Source: Tamlana sp. 2_MG-2023 (GTDB lineage Bacteria; Bacteroidota; Bacteroidia; Flavobacteriales; Flavobacteriaceae). From it: a stretch of DNA of 64,000 nt. Shown here piece after piece: positions 62,499 through 64,000 of the stretch (positions within the stretch are counted from its first letter, which is position 1; each line of letters begins with the position of its first letter). Both the position numbers and the translations under genes were made by a program. Where the stretch lies: assembly GCF_030548465.1 (NCBI RefSeq), contig NZ_JAUOSF010000003.1, forward strand, positions 372,001 through 436,000, in the 5' to 3' direction. The notes below the pieces were generated by a model. The model saw only the letters and a list, made by a program, of their open reading frames with translations. It was not told the origin of the DNA and made no database searches.

Positions 62499-63383
62499 AT
62501 GAAACAAACAATAAATCATTTGGACTTTAAATTTTCAACATTATTATTAGCACTTGTATTTGGAGTATTTTTTACTTCTTGCGATAAAGATGATGATGTG
62601 TCTACTTCAGATATCGATCGGGTATCTATGAAAACACTTCCGCAATTGGATTATGTACTTGGGAATGCTCTTAATTTATCTGGAATGGTAATAACTCTTG
62701 ATAAGGGGGGTGATCTTATAGATGTTCCTTTTGAATCTTTTCAAAGTGAAGGTATTATCACTGAACCTGAAAATGGAGAAATATTAGACCTCACTGATGA
62801 ATCTGTAACTATAAGCGTAAGTGATTCAGGAAAAGGTTTGATTCAAGCTATTAATGTGACTAATGAAGTTGTTGCGATGGAAATTAAGGAAGCACCTAGA
62901 ACGGATTACTTTTATGGTGAGAAATTAGACCTAACTGATATGGTACTAACTTTTAGTTATGAGAATGGAGATAGCGAAGATCTTAGCTACGCTGAAGTTC
63001 AAAATGACATTGAAACTGTACCGGTTAATGGAGAAGCGATTTCATCAGATACAGATTTAACTATTACTCATGTTACAACAGGAATAACTGTCGTTCAAGA
63101 ATTAAATCTCTCGAGATTTTTCCCTGTAAGTGCTGTGCTTGTAACGCCACCTACAAAAACGGAATATGCAGTAGGAGAACCGTTAGATCTTAGTGGAATT
63201 GTTATTCGTTATACTATGAGTGATAGTAGCGAAGTTAATATTGGTTTTGAAGATTTTGATGCATTAAAGATTGGAAGTACTCCTGAGAATGGAACTATAT
63301 TAACTGCTGATGTTGTAGTAGTTAAAATTAAACATTTGCGACCTACAACTCTGGTAAGTATTCCGATTACGGTAACGCCATAG
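62499..63383 (+). CDS. Lipoprotein with three Ig-like (Big_3-type) repeats (PUL 2)
   Basis: I chose the ATG at 62499 (294 residues, MKQTINHLDFKFSTLLLALV) over a TTG 24 nt upstream. The lipobox is FFTSC (Cys 28). Three tandem repeats of about 85 residues follow. They begin at LDYVLGNALNLSGMVITL, TDYFYGEKLDLTDMVLTF and TEYAVGEPLDLSGIVIRY, the pattern of bacterial Ig-like group 3 domains. No catalytic motif is seen, so it is probably a surface binding or spacer protein. It lies 126 nt after the DUF1735-like gene and 44 nt before the TPR gene. Confidence 0.85.
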   Translation: MKQTINHLDFKFSTLLLALVFGVFFTSCDKDDDVSTSDIDRVSMKTLPQLDYVLGNALNLSGMVITLDKGGDLIDVPFESFQSEGIITEPENGEILDLTDESVTISVSDSGKGLIQAINVTNEVVAMEIKEAPRTDYFYGEKLDLTDMVLTFSYENGDSEDLSYAEVQNDIETVPVNGEAISSDTDLTITHVTTGITVVQELNLSRFFPVSAVLVTPPTKTEYAVGEPLDLSGIVIRYTMSDSSEVNIGFEDFDALKIGSTPENGTILTADVVVVKIKHLRPTTLVSIPITVTP

Positions 63384-63427
63384 GTTACATCAAGAAAGGG
63401 GTTTAAGTCAATTTAATTGCTAGGAGT

Positions 63428-64000
63428 ATGTATAGAAAAATTTTCTTATTATTATGCCTATTATCAGTCTCTTTGATTTATGCCCATGGAAGTTTAACTA
63501 AAAGAATAAAAGAGAAATCTATAGAAATTAGAAAGCAACCTAAAAATCCTAAGCTATATTTTGAACGTGGTTACTTGTATGAACAACATGAAGAATTTAA
63601 TAAAGCAATAAAGGATTATTCCAAATCAGAAAAATTGGGCAATTCAGAAGCGGTTCTTTATTATAGAAAAGCACAAACCTATTATCATAGCGGTCATTTT
63701 TCGAAAGCATTAAAAGCTTCGAACAAAGCTTTGGTAAAAGATGGTTTGAATGTTAAACTAAATAAGTTACAAGGGGAAATATTAATTCAATTAGGAGCCT
63801 ACCAAGAGGCCCTGAAGTATTATCGTTTTTTTATTGAAAATACTGTTGATACTAACCCTGAAGACTATATTGTTTACAGTTCTATTTTTTTGGGAATTGA
63901 TAGTAGTAATTACGAAAAAGCAATTCAAATTTTAGATGCAGGATTAATAAAAATAGGGAAAGGTACTTTTACTTTACAATTAAAGAAATTAAAATATTTA
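63428..64000 (+). CDS. Secreted TPR protein (3' end outside the window)
   Basis: A frame begins at ATG 63428 after TAGGAG and runs open to the window end (191 codons seen). It starts MYRKIFLLLCLLSVSLIYAH, a signal peptide. TPR helices follow: PKLYFERGYLYEQHEEFNKA, AVLYYRKAQTYYHSGHFSKA, LQGEILIQLGAYQEALKYY and a less regular fourth. It continues the PUL 2 direction with a 44-nt gap from the Ig-like gene. Its role is unknown; TPR proteins in such loci may scaffold an enzyme encoded further downstream. Confidence 0.85.
   Translation, partial: MYRKIFLLLCLLSVSLIYAHGSLTKRIKEKSIEIRKQPKNPKLYFERGYLYEQHEEFNKAIKDYSKSEKLGNSEAVLYYRKAQTYYHSGHFSKALKASNKALVKDGLNVKLNKLQGEILIQLGAYQEALKYYRFFIENTVDTNPEDYIVYSSIFLGIDSSNYEKAIQILDAGLIKIGKGTFTLQLKKLKYL

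Noticed and set aside
1-64000. CRISPR arrays, transposases, prophage or rRNA
   Set aside because: No regularly spaced repeats with spacers, no transposase or phage gene and no rRNA sequence could be seen on reading the window.

Overview
The window is chromosomal DNA of a marine-type member of the Flavobacteriaceae (Bacteroidota). The evidence is low GC, TAnnTTTG-type -7 promoter elements in place of sigma70 boxes, secretion (T9SS) C-terminal sorting domains, SusC/SusD pairs, a hybrid two-component (HTCS) regulator, and close matches in gene content to flavobacterial housekeeping loci. No rRNA, CRISPR array, prophage or transposase is visible; there is one tRNA (Leu, CAA).

Layout. 1-1254: the tail of a carbonic anhydrase-like gene, a CvpA family protein and a conserved small protein. 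1394-2413: pheS. 2565-8796: a GbsR/MarR-type regulator followed by a complete tripartite RND efflux operon, with a near-perfect palindrome in front of the regulator. 8967-12309: two unknown small proteins, gpsA and an unknown lipoprotein. 12503-19118: two minus-strand housekeeping clusters (yicC-gmk-nadD; TPR protein-DUF4286-rsmA-mgtE). 19297-21265: two very small membrane or secreted peptides and serS. 21640-25330: an AraC-type regulator and a LamG-domain secreted protein, with a 21-bp-spaced direct repeat between them. 25427-32775: an HTTM/gamma-carboxylase-like membrane protein overlapping ribF, a large secreted metalloprotease, then pth, rplY, prs and tRNA-Leu.

33527-48774 is a first polysaccharide utilisation locus (PUL 1). 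On the plus strand it has GH3, SMP-30/gluconolactonase-like and GH3 genes. Convergent to these on the minus strand are HTCS, SusC and SusD genes. Two GH3 enzymes plus a lactonase suggest beta-glucoside or beta-glucan use (inference). 49075-50490 carries a 2-hydroxyacid dehydrogenase and a DUF1801 protein. 50491-51655 is a 1.2 kb non-coding stretch holding a decayed VOC-family gene.

51656 to the window end is a second, all-plus-strand PUL (PUL 2). It has two tandem SusC/SusD pairs, a surface lipoprotein, a three-repeat Ig-like lipoprotein and a TPR protein cut by the window edge. No enzyme or regulator of this locus lies inside the window, so its substrate cannot be called.

The most interesting non-coding signals are: candidate operators for the GbsR, AraC and HTCS regulators; a dispersed structured repeat present twice in inverted orientation; small-peptide genes with their own terminators; and two gene remnants beside the PULs. 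Nothing here is demonstrably a wholly new system. The tandem SusCD locus with its Ig-like lipoprotein is the least explained gene cluster.
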